Part shown: piece by piece, positions 26,031-34,246 of the stretch | Layout: the number at the start of each line of letters is the position of its first letter | How positions within the stretch are numbered: position 1 is the first letter of the stretch | Assembly (NCBI GenBank): GCA_031546825.1 | Contig: JAVBJU010000013.1 | Coordinates: forward strand, 97,407-161,406 | Length of the DNA: 64,000 bases | Direction: 5' to 3' | From: Hohaiivirga sp031546825 | GTDB lineage: Bacteria; Pseudomonadota; Alphaproteobacteria; Rhizobiales; Beijerinckiaceae | Translations under genes and position numbers: made by a program | The notes under the pieces: generated by a model | Database searches by the model: none | What the model was told of the DNA's origin: nothing | The model's input: only the letters and a program-made list of their open reading frames with translations

Positions 26031-27263
26031 TTATTCGGTCGCAGCCGCGAGCTTTTTATTGGCACCATCCAGGTTCGGCAGTGCGAACATGATGATTCCG
26101 GCAAGACAGAAGAATGCAGCACAGATCAGGATGCCGGTGGCGAAGCTGTATTTCTGGGCAATGAAGCCCATGATGAACGGTGCAAAAGCTGAAACACCGC
26201 GACCGATATTGAAGCAGAAGCCAGCGCCCAATGCGCGCACCCGTGTCGGGAACAGGTCCGGGAAATAAGAGCCCATGAGGCCGACAAATGCGGTGAAGAA
26301 CGCATAGACCGGCCCCATGATCAGCAGGGCGGTGGCATCGGTCATCAAGACGTAGATTGGCAAGGTCAGCGCCGTTCCGAAGAAAGACAGGATGAGAGCG
26401 CTTTTGCGACCGATGCGGTCGGCAAAGAAGCCGAACACGTTATAGCCAATGAACATGCCGATGTTCAGGATGACGAAGAACAGGAAGGCGGTGTCGGCGG
26501 GCAGGCCGCGTTCCTTGATGAGGAAGCTCGGCAGCCAAGTGCTGCAACCCCAGTAACCGATCAAACCACAGCTTGCCGCAATGGTGGCGAATATGGTGTT
26601 CGAGCGTAAGCCGGGTGCAAAAATCTCTGCAACGGAAACAGTGTCACCGTCTTTACGCGCCGCCTTCTGCTTCTGCCAGGCTTCGGATTCGGGCACGAAG
26701 ATCATGAAATAGAATGCCGCAAACACCGAACCGATACCCGTCAGAAACAATGCATGCCAACCAAATTTCGGAATGATGAGATAGGCAAGGAAGGAGGCAA
26801 GGCCCGCACCGACCGGGAACGAGCTCAGCACGAAGGATGCCGCACGTCCGCGCTGATGGGCAGGCCAGGTTTCCGCAATATAGGAAACGATGATGCTCCA
26901 AACTCCGCCAAGACCAAGCCCTGCTAGGAAACGTAAAACCAGAATTTGCGTCCAGGAACTGGTGAAGTAGATGCCCGCTGTCAGCACGCCGAACAGAACA
27001 AGGCTCCAGAACAATGTTTTGCGGCGACCGTAATTATCGGCGCACCAGCCGATGGCGACGCTCGATAGTCCGACGCCAATCATCGTTGCGGTTGCCAAAA
27101 GGCCCCCGTCGGCAGGAGAAATTGATAGGTCTTTGAGAATTGCGGGCATTGCCATAGCCAGCAAGAAAATGTCCATGGCATCGAACGTGTAGCCGAAAAA
27201 GCCACCGATCAATGTATGCCATTTGACATGGAGCTTGCCGTTGGAAGAATTGGATATGGTCAT
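26031..27263 (-). CDS. MFS transporter (AAHS/SHS-like proton symporter)
   Basis: The 410-residue, 12-helix major facilitator starts with a short cytoplasmic tail and TM1 containing GYTFDAMDIFLLAMAMP, typical of the aromatic acid/sialate:H+ symporter branch. The loop 2-3 motif reads GWCADNYGRRK, and the repeated motif in the second half GFFADRIGRKS is also present. It probably imports a small carboxylate. It lies 10 nt before the BKACE gene and 37 nt after the cyclase gene on the same strand, so the three form an operon and the transporter likely brings in the substrate. Confidence 0.88.
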   Translation of the reverse strand: MTISNSSNGKLHVKWHTLIGGFFGYTFDAMDIFLLAMAMPAILKDLSISPADGGLLATATMIGVGLSSVAIGWCADNYGRRKTLFWSLVLFGVLTAGIYFTSSWTQILVLRFLAGLGLGGVWSIIVSYIAETWPAHQRGRAASFVLSSFPVGAGLASFLAYLIIPKFGWHALFLTGIGSVFAAFYFMIFVPESEAWQKQKAARKDGDTVSVAEIFAPGLRSNTIFATIAASCGLIGYWGCSTWLPSFLIKERGLPADTAFLFFVILNIGMFIGYNVFGFFADRIGRKSALILSFFGTALTLPIYVLMTDATALLIMGPVYAFFTAFVGLMGSYFPDLFPTRVRALGAGFCFNIGRGVSAFAPFIMGFIAQKYSFATGILICAAFFCLAGIIMFALPNLDGANKKLAAATE

Positions 27264-27300
27264 GGCTCGGTTCCTAATTATTATATCGAGGCGGCAATAA

Positions 27301-28071
27301 TTAATCTTCGAGGATGGCGACTGTCCGGCACCAACCGGCGCTCGCGCCTTTAATCTTGATGGGGAAGCATGAAATCTTGAAGCCGAAAGGCGGCAGCTTA
27401 TCGAGATTAGTCATCTTCTCCATGTGGTAGTATTCTTTTTCGATACCGGCGAAATGCCCTTCCCAAATGATGGAGCTGTCGCCGGTTTTTGCAAATTCTT
27501 CGGCAATCAGGCCGAGCGGGCAGTCCCAGCTCCAGGCATCTGTGCCGACAACCTTAATCCCACGATTAAGCAAATAGAGTGTTGCCTCACGGCTCATGCC
27601 GCAGCCGCTGACGAGATATTCCGGCTTGCCCCAGGCTTTCTGTGCGCCGGTATGAATGGCAACGATATCGAACGGCTTGAGCGTGTAGCCAATGCGCTTC
27701 AGTTCGGCTTCCACATCGGCGGCCATGATCTTGTAGCCATTGGGTTTGTCCGAGAAATTAAGGACTACGCCATCGGAAAAACACCATTCCAACGGGGCTT
27801 GATCGATGGTGCGGGCGGGCTCGCCGTTATTCATGGTCGGGTGATAATGCCACGGTGCGTCGAGATGGGTGCCGCTGTGGGTTGTCAGAGAGACATATTC
27901 GATGGCCCAGCCCAATCCCTTGGGCAGATCCTTGTCGGTTGCAGTCGGGAAAAACTGACGCATGTGAACCGCGCCCTTGGCGTGATCCCAGTAATCGATG
28001 GTGGTGGGCATTGAAGGGGGGTCGCACGGCGTATGATCTTCAATGGAAACGCTCAAGTCGACGATTCTCAT
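27301..28071 (-). CDS. Cyclase family metal-dependent hydrolase (kynurenine formamidase-like)
   Basis: The 256-residue product has the family metal motif HSGTHLDAPWHYH with ligands His65, His69, Asp71 and a nearby His75. It also has the GTDAWSWDCPL segment and FPIKIKGASAGWCRTVAI at the C-terminus. The family includes arylformamidase (KynB), isatin hydrolase and antibiotic cyclases, all hydrolysing or cyclising amide/lactam-like bonds. The neighbours, a symporter and a BKACE enzyme, point to opening or activating a cyclic or amide substrate for degradation. Which one is not known. It is the first gene of the operon and follows the promoter region with the repeated 17-bp boxes. Confidence 0.85.
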   Translation of the reverse strand: MRIVDLSVSIEDHTPCDPPSMPTTIDYWDHAKGAVHMRQFFPTATDKDLPKGLGWAIEYVSLTTHSGTHLDAPWHYHPTMNNGEPARTIDQAPLEWCFSDGVVLNFSDKPNGYKIMAADVEAELKRIGYTLKPFDIVAIHTGAQKAWGKPEYLVSGCGMSREATLYLLNRGIKVVGTDAWSWDCPLGLIAEEFAKTGDSSIIWEGHFAGIEKEYYHMEKMTNLDKLPPFGFKISCFPIKIKGASAGWCRTVAILED

Positions 28072-28384
28072 ACTTCCCTCGCTCTTTATCCATGAAACAG
28101 CGTGCTGCTCGCGAGTGTTGAACGAGCGTCCTAATATTTAGATAGCACATGTTGAACGAACGACCAACTAAAGTTTGGACGAAGGACCTAAATATGATGA
28201 GCGGTTTGATAGAAATCCTTTCCCTTGGCGCTTTTGAGGATGTGAAGCGCGCTGGGCAAAGACGCTAAAAAAGATAATAAATTCAATGATTTTTAAAAGG
28301 CATGGTGTTCTGATAGCTACCCCTGCCGAGGAGAGGCAGAGCATCTCCATTCACTATGCGCGGCAAAATGTCGCACTTCCGGAC
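28072..28384. other. 313-bp intergenic region between mscS and the cyclase operon
   Basis: The part next to the cyclase gene holds three 17-bp boxes. Between about 28192 and 28384 I see no coding frame, hairpin or other recognisable element. Confidence 0.6.
28118..28191 (-). promoter_or_regulatory. Three repeated 17-bp operator-like boxes (TTGRACGARSGWCCWAM)
   Basis: Box 1 TTGAACGAGCGTCCTAA (28118-28134), box 2 TTGAACGAACGACCAAC (28152-28168) and box 3 TTGGACGAAGGACCTAA (28175-28191) are near copies with partial twofold symmetry. They lie 47-120 nt upstream of the cyclase ATG. Boxes 2 and 3 also face each other through ACCAA and TTGGA. This looks like a cluster of binding sites for a dimeric repressor. 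The tetR gene at 30391 is the nearest regulator but the link is not shown. Confidence 0.65.
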
Positions 28385-30394
28385 CTATCGCCGATTACCA
28401 TCGTCAGCAGGCAGTTCACCCGGCTTCTTTTCGGAGGCAACGAACCCGGCTACGGCTTCTATTGCTTCCGGCGGAAGCTGTGCGCCGCCGGGAACCTGAA
28501 CGATCACCTGCGGGCGGGCAAAGGCGATACCCGCTTCCTGGAAGGCGTCTCGCACGCGCTGGAACACCTCCCGCCGGAGCATCCATTGCTCGCCGGGTCG
28601 CGCCGTGAACTTTACCCCGACCACCATGCCATATTGCTCCATACGGCGTACGCCCTGGAACTTGATGGGCTGCAACAGCGGGGCACTGAGTTCCGGGTCA
28701 CTTTCAAGCACGGCGCTGATGGCCTTCACGAGCTTCTTCGCTTTTGCGAGATCCGACTCAAACGCAATGATGAATTCCAGTTTGACGATGACATAATCTC
28801 GGCTCTGGTTGTTGACCATGCTGATTGAGCCAAATGGCACGGTAAACAGCGCGCCGCGCGGGTGTCGCAGCTTCAGAGAGCGGACGCTGATCGCTTCAAC
28901 GGTGCCTTTGGCAGCACCAACTTCGAGATATTCGCCGATGCGAAATGCGTCGTCAGCCAGAAAGAAGATGCCGGAGATCACATCTTTGACCAGTGACTGC
29001 GAGCCGAAGCCGATGGCAACGCCAACAATGCCCGCACCAGCCAGCAGCGGCCCGATATTCACGCCAATCGCGGCAAGTGCAATCATGCCGGTTGCAGCGA
29101 TAATGAAGCTGAGAATAAGAGTGCGCATTAATGGCACAAAGGTTTGCAGACGGGTTGCCCGCAGCAGGTGGTCGTCATTCTCTGACGGAATGGCGGAATG
29201 CAGGGGCAGGGCGATGATGTCGAGGCTTGTGCTGATCAGTTCCCATAAAAGATAGGCAAGCGCGATGGCGATGCAGACATCAATGACCACCCGCGCCACT
29301 TCCTGCCCAGCCCGGGTTGAGGCCATGACGAACGGGTCTATGCCCCAAATCGAGGCCAGCACGGCCCAAAACGCAATGAAGATCAGCAGGCGGGCGCAGC
29401 GCACCAAGCTGACTTGCCATGGCCCGAAGTGATGGGAAATTCTGCCGACAAAATCCGGAATGACCGCGATCATGGTTGGGAGCAGCGCGAGTAGTGCCAT
29501 GCTCAGCGTGCCATCCACATAAGCACGTGGCCCTTCGTTGAACGCGAAAACGATTGTGGCGGCACCGATGAGCAGCAACATTACGCCAAAGAACAGCGAG
29601 CGCTGCCCGAGCAGCAATGCCGAAACCGGATCGGAAACAATATCTACGGTTCGCCATTTCTCCGCAACGGAGTGCGAGCGAATGATGATGACGGCGCAGA
29701 TCACGAGGAAAATCACCCAGAAGAGGAGGCCGGTCAGAACGCGGACATGGGCCGTGGCACCGGAAAGCCTCAACAGGCCGAGAAAAACATATCCGACAGC
29801 CATCACCGCCGTCGCATTGCCGATGGCACGAACGATGGCGTAATTGCGTGATTGTCCGAACCGCAGCACAATCCGGGTCACGCAGCGGACGACGCTCACC
29901 AGCCCCCAGGATATGGCAATGGTTTGCGACAGCCCGTGGATATGCGGCCATGGCGGCAGATTGGCGAAAACAACCGCAACGCCGACGAAAAAGATTGCCT
30001 CTCGCCCGATCCAGTATGCGATCTTTCCCGCGATGGTTCGTCTTTCACGCCAGCCGAGCAGCCGAATGACTAGTTCGCGCCCGATGGAGCCAAGCGCAAT
30101 GCCCGCGGCGGCAAAGCCTAAGGTCCATAACCAGTCAGCGCCGGTGCCAAACCAGCGGAATGCCTGGATGAGAGCGTTGAAAGTTTCAGAAATATGCCCG
30201 TAATAGGTTTGCAATAATCCCGAAGGGACCATCGGGTGCATGATGGCCTCGCCTGCGTCCTGCATCATGGCCTCGGCGGGAGTTGACAACATCACAAGTG
30301 CCACAGCGGTTATTGCACAAACGCTCCAGGAAACTGCGTTGTGGAAACTGGGTAGCAACTGTACAGGCAACCGGGCTTTGACCATGGGCGTCAT
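28385..30394 (-). CDS. MscS-family mechanosensitive ion channel
   Basis: The 669-residue product has a likely signal peptide ending near ...TPAEA (about residue 42), then about ten membrane helices, the conserved pore helix with AGAGIVGVAIGFGSQSLVKDVISGIFFLADD (about residues 455-485), and the MscS beta-domain with TVPFGSISMVNNQSRDYV. It resembles the large MscS paralogues (YbiO type) that release solutes on hypo-osmotic shock. The ATG overlaps the tetR stop in an ATGA junction at 30391-30394, so it is translated from the tetR transcript. That link to a regulator is unusual for a channel. Confidence 0.92.
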   Translation of the reverse strand: MTPMVKARLPVQLLPSFHNAVSWSVCAITAVALVMLSTPAEAMMQDAGEAIMHPMVPSGLLQTYYGHISETFNALIQAFRWFGTGADWLWTLGFAAAGIALGSIGRELVIRLLGWRERRTIAGKIAYWIGREAIFFVGVAVVFANLPPWPHIHGLSQTIAISWGLVSVVRCVTRIVLRFGQSRNYAIVRAIGNATAVMAVGYVFLGLLRLSGATAHVRVLTGLLFWVIFLVICAVIIIRSHSVAEKWRTVDIVSDPVSALLLGQRSLFFGVMLLLIGAATIVFAFNEGPRAYVDGTLSMALLALLPTMIAVIPDFVGRISHHFGPWQVSLVRCARLLIFIAFWAVLASIWGIDPFVMASTRAGQEVARVVIDVCIAIALAYLLWELISTSLDIIALPLHSAIPSENDDHLLRATRLQTFVPLMRTLILSFIIAATGMIALAAIGVNIGPLLAGAGIVGVAIGFGSQSLVKDVISGIFFLADDAFRIGEYLEVGAAKGTVEAISVRSLKLRHPRGALFTVPFGSISMVNNQSRDYVIVKLEFIIAFESDLAKAKKLVKAISAVLESDPELSAPLLQPIKFQGVRRMEQYGMVVGVKFTARPGEQWMLRREVFQRVRDAFQEAGIAFARPQVIVQVPGGAQLPPEAIEAVAGFVASEKKPGELPADDGNRR

Positions 30395-31101
30395 GTCTCC
30401 TCGGGGGCGGGAACTTCGAATGACTGAAGGATGGAAAGGGGGCCCGCAAAATCATAGCGGTCATTATCGGCAAGGGTACTCAAGCCCGATGCGATGAAAT
30501 TCACCATATAGCTACAGGCCACGTCGATCTGTTCGGTGGAGCACGCACCCTCCGAGAGGCCGCGGATGCGATCAACCTCGGCAAAGGTATTGCACATCAA
30601 CCCAACCATGAAGTCGTATCCCCATTGAATGCTGGCCTCATTGGCATTGGGCATGGAGCGCCGCATTTCATCGAGAAAAACATGGGCACCGGGGTCAAAC
30701 ATATTCTGCAATGCCTCAAGGTTGTAGCCCAGAAGGCCCGCAACCAGACGTGCGTAACTGCGCCAGCCAGGCCCTCCGGACATACTCCAGTAGAGATAGG
30801 GCGTCACAAACGCAGCAACCAGCCGATGCAGAGGCAAAGGCTTACCGTCTTGTTCCTCCAGAAAACGCTTTAAAAGATCGCGCCTGTAAGTTGTCAGCAG
30901 GTCAATGCGCCGACGGATTACGGCATTGAACAACGCTTCTTTTGAGTCGAAGTGATAATGGGCCAGACCAAGTCTCACCCCGGCCGCGCCGGTGATCTGC
31001 CGGATTGAAACGGCATCATAACCACTTTGAGCAAAAAGCGTTTCTGCAGCGTCGAGGATTTTCTCTGATGTCGGGATACGTTTCTTACTCATGGTGCTCA
31101 T
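30391..31101 (-). CDS. TetR/AcrR family transcriptional regulator
   Basis: The 236-residue product has an N-terminal TetR helix-turn-helix (SEKILDAAETLFAQSGYDAVSIRQITGAAGVRLGLAHYHFDSKEALF, about residues 12-60) and a C-terminal ligand-binding region with a DUF-type TetR_C fold (EMRRSMPNANEASIQWGYDF). It probably represses its own operon with mscS and possibly the cyclase operon downstream. The start is uncertain: two ATGs at 31101 and 31092 are in frame and neither has a strong Shine-Dalgarno. The effector is unknown. Confidence 0.9.
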   Translation of the reverse strand: MSTMSKKRIPTSEKILDAAETLFAQSGYDAVSIRQITGAAGVRLGLAHYHFDSKEALFNAVIRRRIDLLTTYRRDLLKRFLEEQDGKPLPLHRLVAAFVTPYLYWSMSGGPGWRSYARLVAGLLGYNLEALQNMFDPGAHVFLDEMRRSMPNANEASIQWGYDFMVGLMCNTFAEVDRIRGLSEGACSTEQIDVACSYMVNFIASGLSTLADNDRYDFAGPLSILQSFEVPAPEET

Positions 31102-31266
31102 GCGGTCATTTGTGAATTCAGGCTCAGGTCAATGGCTCTCACCATCCCCCGTTCCTGAGTTTGTACGATGGTAGTATGCGTTATCCTAGCATGATTTTAT
31201 GCGGTGAGGACACAAGCCGGCATTACTAACGATATTTTAACCACGTGCGTGGCAAAAAAGGGCATC

Positions 31267-31578
31267 ATGGTTATACGTCGCCGCACCCGCGCTTTTCTGA
31301 TGCCACTTTTCCTCTACGTCTTTGCTATTGGGGCCGTAGCCTATTTCGTGCGCCATGCCCATAGCGGCGCGCGTGGAACCGAGGCTAAACAAACTCTCAA
31401 AATCAAAGTGGCGGAGATGGAATCAGAACTTAAAGCCATTCACAGCGAACGCATGGAATGGGAACACCGCATCTCCCTCCTGAAAGCTGATCAGATTGAT
31501 CGCGATCTGCTTGAGGAGCGTGCCCGAATTACACTGGGTATGGTCCATCGCAATGACGTTGTTATCATGGGTCGCTAA
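31267..31578 (+). CDS. ftsB: Septum formation initiator FtsB (DivIC-like)
   Basis: The 103-residue bitopic protein has one membrane helix (about residues 10-28) followed by a periplasmic coiled coil (about 37-75) and the family C-terminal EERARITLGMVHRNDVVIM. FtsB joins FtsQ and FtsL in the divisome and helps activate septal peptidoglycan synthesis. AAGGG lies 5 nt before the ATG at 31267. Its position just upstream of pdhA is the norm in Hyphomicrobiales, although eno is normally its other neighbour. Confidence 0.92.
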   Translation: MVIRRRTRAFLMPLFLYVFAIGAVAYFVRHAHSGARGTEAKQTLKIKVAEMESELKAIHSERMEWEHRISLLKADQIDRDLLEERARITLGMVHRNDVVIMGR

Positions 31579-31658
31579 TCAAAAAGTCGTAGGGATAAAA
31601 GAGATCAACTTAATTCCAGTTGATTCGAAATTACGGTTCTGATTCTGCATGTTAGAGG

Positions 31659-31676
31659 TGTTGCAGCGCTGCAACA
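31659..31676. promoter_or_regulatory. Perfect 18-bp palindrome upstream of pdhA
   Basis: TGTTGCAGCGCTGCAACA is a perfect palindrome centred 92 nt before the pdhA ATG, in the only sizeable gap of the ftsB-pdhA region. It looks like the binding site of a dimeric regulator controlling the pyruvate dehydrogenase operon. I cannot assign the regulator; the core TTGCA/TGCAA is shared by several acyl-CoA and central-carbon regulators. Confidence 0.55.
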
Positions 31677-31759
31677 TGCAACTGCGATAGTGCTCGCTTT
31701 ATATCTTGGATTGCGCTAAATCATATGCCACAGGGAAAGCCCCATTTTGGAGGAACCTC

Positions 31760-32806
31760 ATGGCTGTTGCAGCCCGCAAAATACGCCGCGCCGATAGTGC
31801 CGCGGTCAAGAAGATCTCAAAGAAATCAACATCTTCTCAGGCGCCTCAATTCACCAAGGAAGAAGATACCCTCGCTTATCGCGAGATGCTTCTGATCCGG
31901 CGGTTCGAGGAAAAGGCCGGTCAGATGTATGGCATGGGTCTTATCGGTGGTTTCTGCCATCTCTATATTGGTCAGGAAGCTGTTGTCGTTGGCATGCATA
32001 TGGCATCGCAACAGGGCGATCAGCAGATCACCGGTTACCGCGATCACGGTCATATGCTGGTTTGCGGCCTTGACCCGAAGGGCGTTATGGCTGAGTTGAC
32101 CGGGCGTCAGGGCGGCTTGTCGAAAGGCAAGGGCGGCTCAATGCACATGTTTTCGAAAGAGCAGCATTTCTACGGTGGTCACGGCATTGTTGGCGCCCAG
32201 GTATCACTTGGTACCGGTATCGCCTTCGCCAACCGCTACAGCAAGAACAAGAGCGTCTGCATGGCCTATTTCGGGGATGGCGCTGCCAACCAGGGACAGG
32301 TTTATGAAAGCTTCAACATGGCAGAGCTGTGGAAGCTGCCGGTTGTCTACGTGATCGAAAATAATCGTTATGCGATGGGTACGGCGGTGAGCCGCGCCTC
32401 GTCCCAGACCGATTTCTCCCGTCGCGGCATTTCGTTCAACATTCCCGGTGAGCAGGTTGATGGTATGGACATTCGCGCCGTGCGCGATGCCGCAAGCCGT
32501 GCGCTGGCCCATGCCCGTTCCGGCAAGGGGCCGTATATCCTCGAAATGCTGACCTACCGCTACCGTGGCCATTCCATGTCGGATCCGGCCAAGTATCGCT
32601 CCAAGGATGAAGTGGCCCGCATGCGCGAGGAACACGATCCCATCGAGCAGGTGCGCCACCGCCTGGTGGAGATGTGGAAAATGTCGGAGGAAGACATCAA
32701 AGCCGTTGATGCGAAGGTGCGTGAAATCGTCAACGAGGCGGCAGAGTTTGCCACCCACGATGCCGAGCCCGATGCCTCGGAGCTTTACACCGATATCCTG
32801 CGCTGA
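31760..32806 (+). CDS. pdhA: Pyruvate dehydrogenase E1 component, alpha subunit
   Basis: The 348-residue E1 alpha subunit has the thiamine diphosphate motif GDGAANQGQVYESFNMAELWKLPVVYVIENN (about residues 172-202) and the phosphorylation-loop-like YRGHSMSDPAKYR. With PdhB it decarboxylates pyruvate and reductively acetylates the lipoyl groups of E2. The N-terminus carries a basic extension (ARKIRRADSAAVKKISKKS) usual in rhizobia. GGAGGAACCTC precedes the ATG at 31760. It starts the pdhA-pdhB-DUF5076-pdhC-lpdA-lipA run. Confidence 0.97.
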   Translation: MAVAARKIRRADSAAVKKISKKSTSSQAPQFTKEEDTLAYREMLLIRRFEEKAGQMYGMGLIGGFCHLYIGQEAVVVGMHMASQQGDQQITGYRDHGHMLVCGLDPKGVMAELTGRQGGLSKGKGGSMHMFSKEQHFYGGHGIVGAQVSLGTGIAFANRYSKNKSVCMAYFGDGAANQGQVYESFNMAELWKLPVVYVIENNRYAMGTAVSRASSQTDFSRRGISFNIPGEQVDGMDIRAVRDAASRALAHARSGKGPYILEMLTYRYRGHSMSDPAKYRSKDEVARMREEHDPIEQVRHRLVEMWKMSEEDIKAVDAKVREIVNEAAEFATHDAEPDASELYTDILR

Positions 32807-32856
32807 GCGGCCTCACGGCGCTTCCGCCCACCACACGAACTAAAAATGAGTGTAAA

Positions 32857-34242
32857 ATGGCGATCGATATTTTGATGCCGGCGCTTTCCCCGACGATGGA
32901 ACAGGGCAAGCTGGCAAAATGGATCAAGAACGAAGGCGATATGGTCAAATCGGGCGATATTCTCGCCGAGATTGAGACCGACAAGGCGACGATGGAAGTC
33001 GAAGCCGTGGATGAGGGGCGTCTGGCTAAAATCCTTATCCCCGAAGGCACCGACAACGTTGCGGTCAATACGCCGATAGCTGTTATCGCGCAGGATGGCG
33101 AAGATGTGTCTTCCCATATTGCCAAGTCTTCGGCACCCGCAAGCCAGCCGGCTGCATCCGCGCCGACAGCTCCAGCAGCTCCGGCTGCGGCCACGGTACC
33201 TGCCGCGCCCCGCAGTGCAAACAGCTACGATGCCAGCAATGAAATTCCCGCTGGCACCGAAATGGTAACGATGACCGTTCGCGAAGCCTTGCGCGATGCC
33301 ATGGCCGAAGAGATGCGCGCCGATGGCGACGTGTTCGTCATGGGCGAAGAGGTTGCAGAATACCAGGGTGCCTACAAGGTCACGCAAGGACTGCTGCAGG
33401 AATTTGGCGCGGACCGTGTGGTTGACACGCCGATCACCGAGCACGGCTTTGCCGGTCTTGCGGTTGGCGCAGCCTTTACTGGCTTGAAGCCCATCGTTGA
33501 ATTCATGACCTTCAACTTCGCCATGCAGGCGATTGACCAGATCGTGAATTCCGCTGCCAAGACGCTTTACATGTCCGGTGGCCAGCTTGGATGCCAGATC
33601 GTGTTCCGTGGTCCCAATGGTGCTGCGGCCCGTGTTGGCGCCCAGCATAGCCAGGATTACGCAGCTTGGTATTCAAGCGTTCCTGGTTTGACCGTGGTGA
33701 TGCCGTATAGCGCGGCTGACGCCAAGGGACTCCTGAAAAGCGCTATCCGCAGCCCGAATCCGGTTGTGTTCCTTGAGAACGAAATCCTTTACGGGCAATC
33801 GTTCCCGGTTCCCAAACTGGACGATTTCACCGTGCCGCTTGGCAAGGCCCGCATCGCCCGTCAGGGCAAGGACCTCACCATCGTCTCCTGGGGTATCAAT
33901 ATGGCTTTGGTGGAGAAAGCGCTGCCCATGCTCGAAGCCGAAGGCATTGATGCGGAGGTCATCGACCTGCGCACCATTCGCCCAATGGATGTGGAAACGG
34001 TGGTTGCTTCCGTCATCAAGACCGGCCGTTGCGTCGTTGTCGAGGAGGCATGGCCACAATCGGGCGTGAGCTCTGAAGTTGCGACGAAGGTCATGGAAAA
34101 CGCCTTCGACTATCTTGATGCTCCGGTTGTGCGCGTGACCGGAAAAGACGTTCCGATGCCTTATGCGGCTAATCTCGAAAAGCTTGCACTCCCATCTATC
34201 AACGATGTGGTGCAGGCTGTGAAGGCCGTTTGCTACAGGTGA
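32857..34242 (+). CDS. pdhB: Pyruvate dehydrogenase E1 component, beta subunit with N-terminal lipoyl domain
   Basis: The 461-residue protein begins with a biotinyl/lipoyl domain (residues 1-76, modified Lys43 in ETDKATMEVEA) and an Ala/Pro-rich linker (about 90-125). The E1 beta transketolase-like fold follows, with EEVAEYQGAYKVTQGL and VDTPITEHGFAGLAVG. A lipoyl domain fused to E1 beta is a known alphaproteobacterial feature and lets E1 carry its own swinging arm. The next gene starts 4 nt after its stop. Confidence 0.97.
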   Translation: MAIDILMPALSPTMEQGKLAKWIKNEGDMVKSGDILAEIETDKATMEVEAVDEGRLAKILIPEGTDNVAVNTPIAVIAQDGEDVSSHIAKSSAPASQPAASAPTAPAAPAAATVPAAPRSANSYDASNEIPAGTEMVTMTVREALRDAMAEEMRADGDVFVMGEEVAEYQGAYKVTQGLLQEFGADRVVDTPITEHGFAGLAVGAAFTGLKPIVEFMTFNFAMQAIDQIVNSAAKTLYMSGGQLGCQIVFRGPNGAAARVGAQHSQDYAAWYSSVPGLTVVMPYSAADAKGLLKSAIRSPNPVVFLENEILYGQSFPVPKLDDFTVPLGKARIARQGKDLTIVSWGINMALVEKALPMLEAEGIDAEVIDLRTIRPMDVETVVASVIKTGRCVVVEEAWPQSGVSSEVATKVMENAFDYLDAPVVRVTGKDVPMPYAANLEKLALPSINDVVQAVKAVCYR

Positions 34243-34246
34243 CTTT

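Noticed and set aside
28286..28828. 180-residue plus-strand frame entering mscS
   Set aside because: Most of it is antisense to the conserved MscS C-terminal domain; no ribosome binding site.
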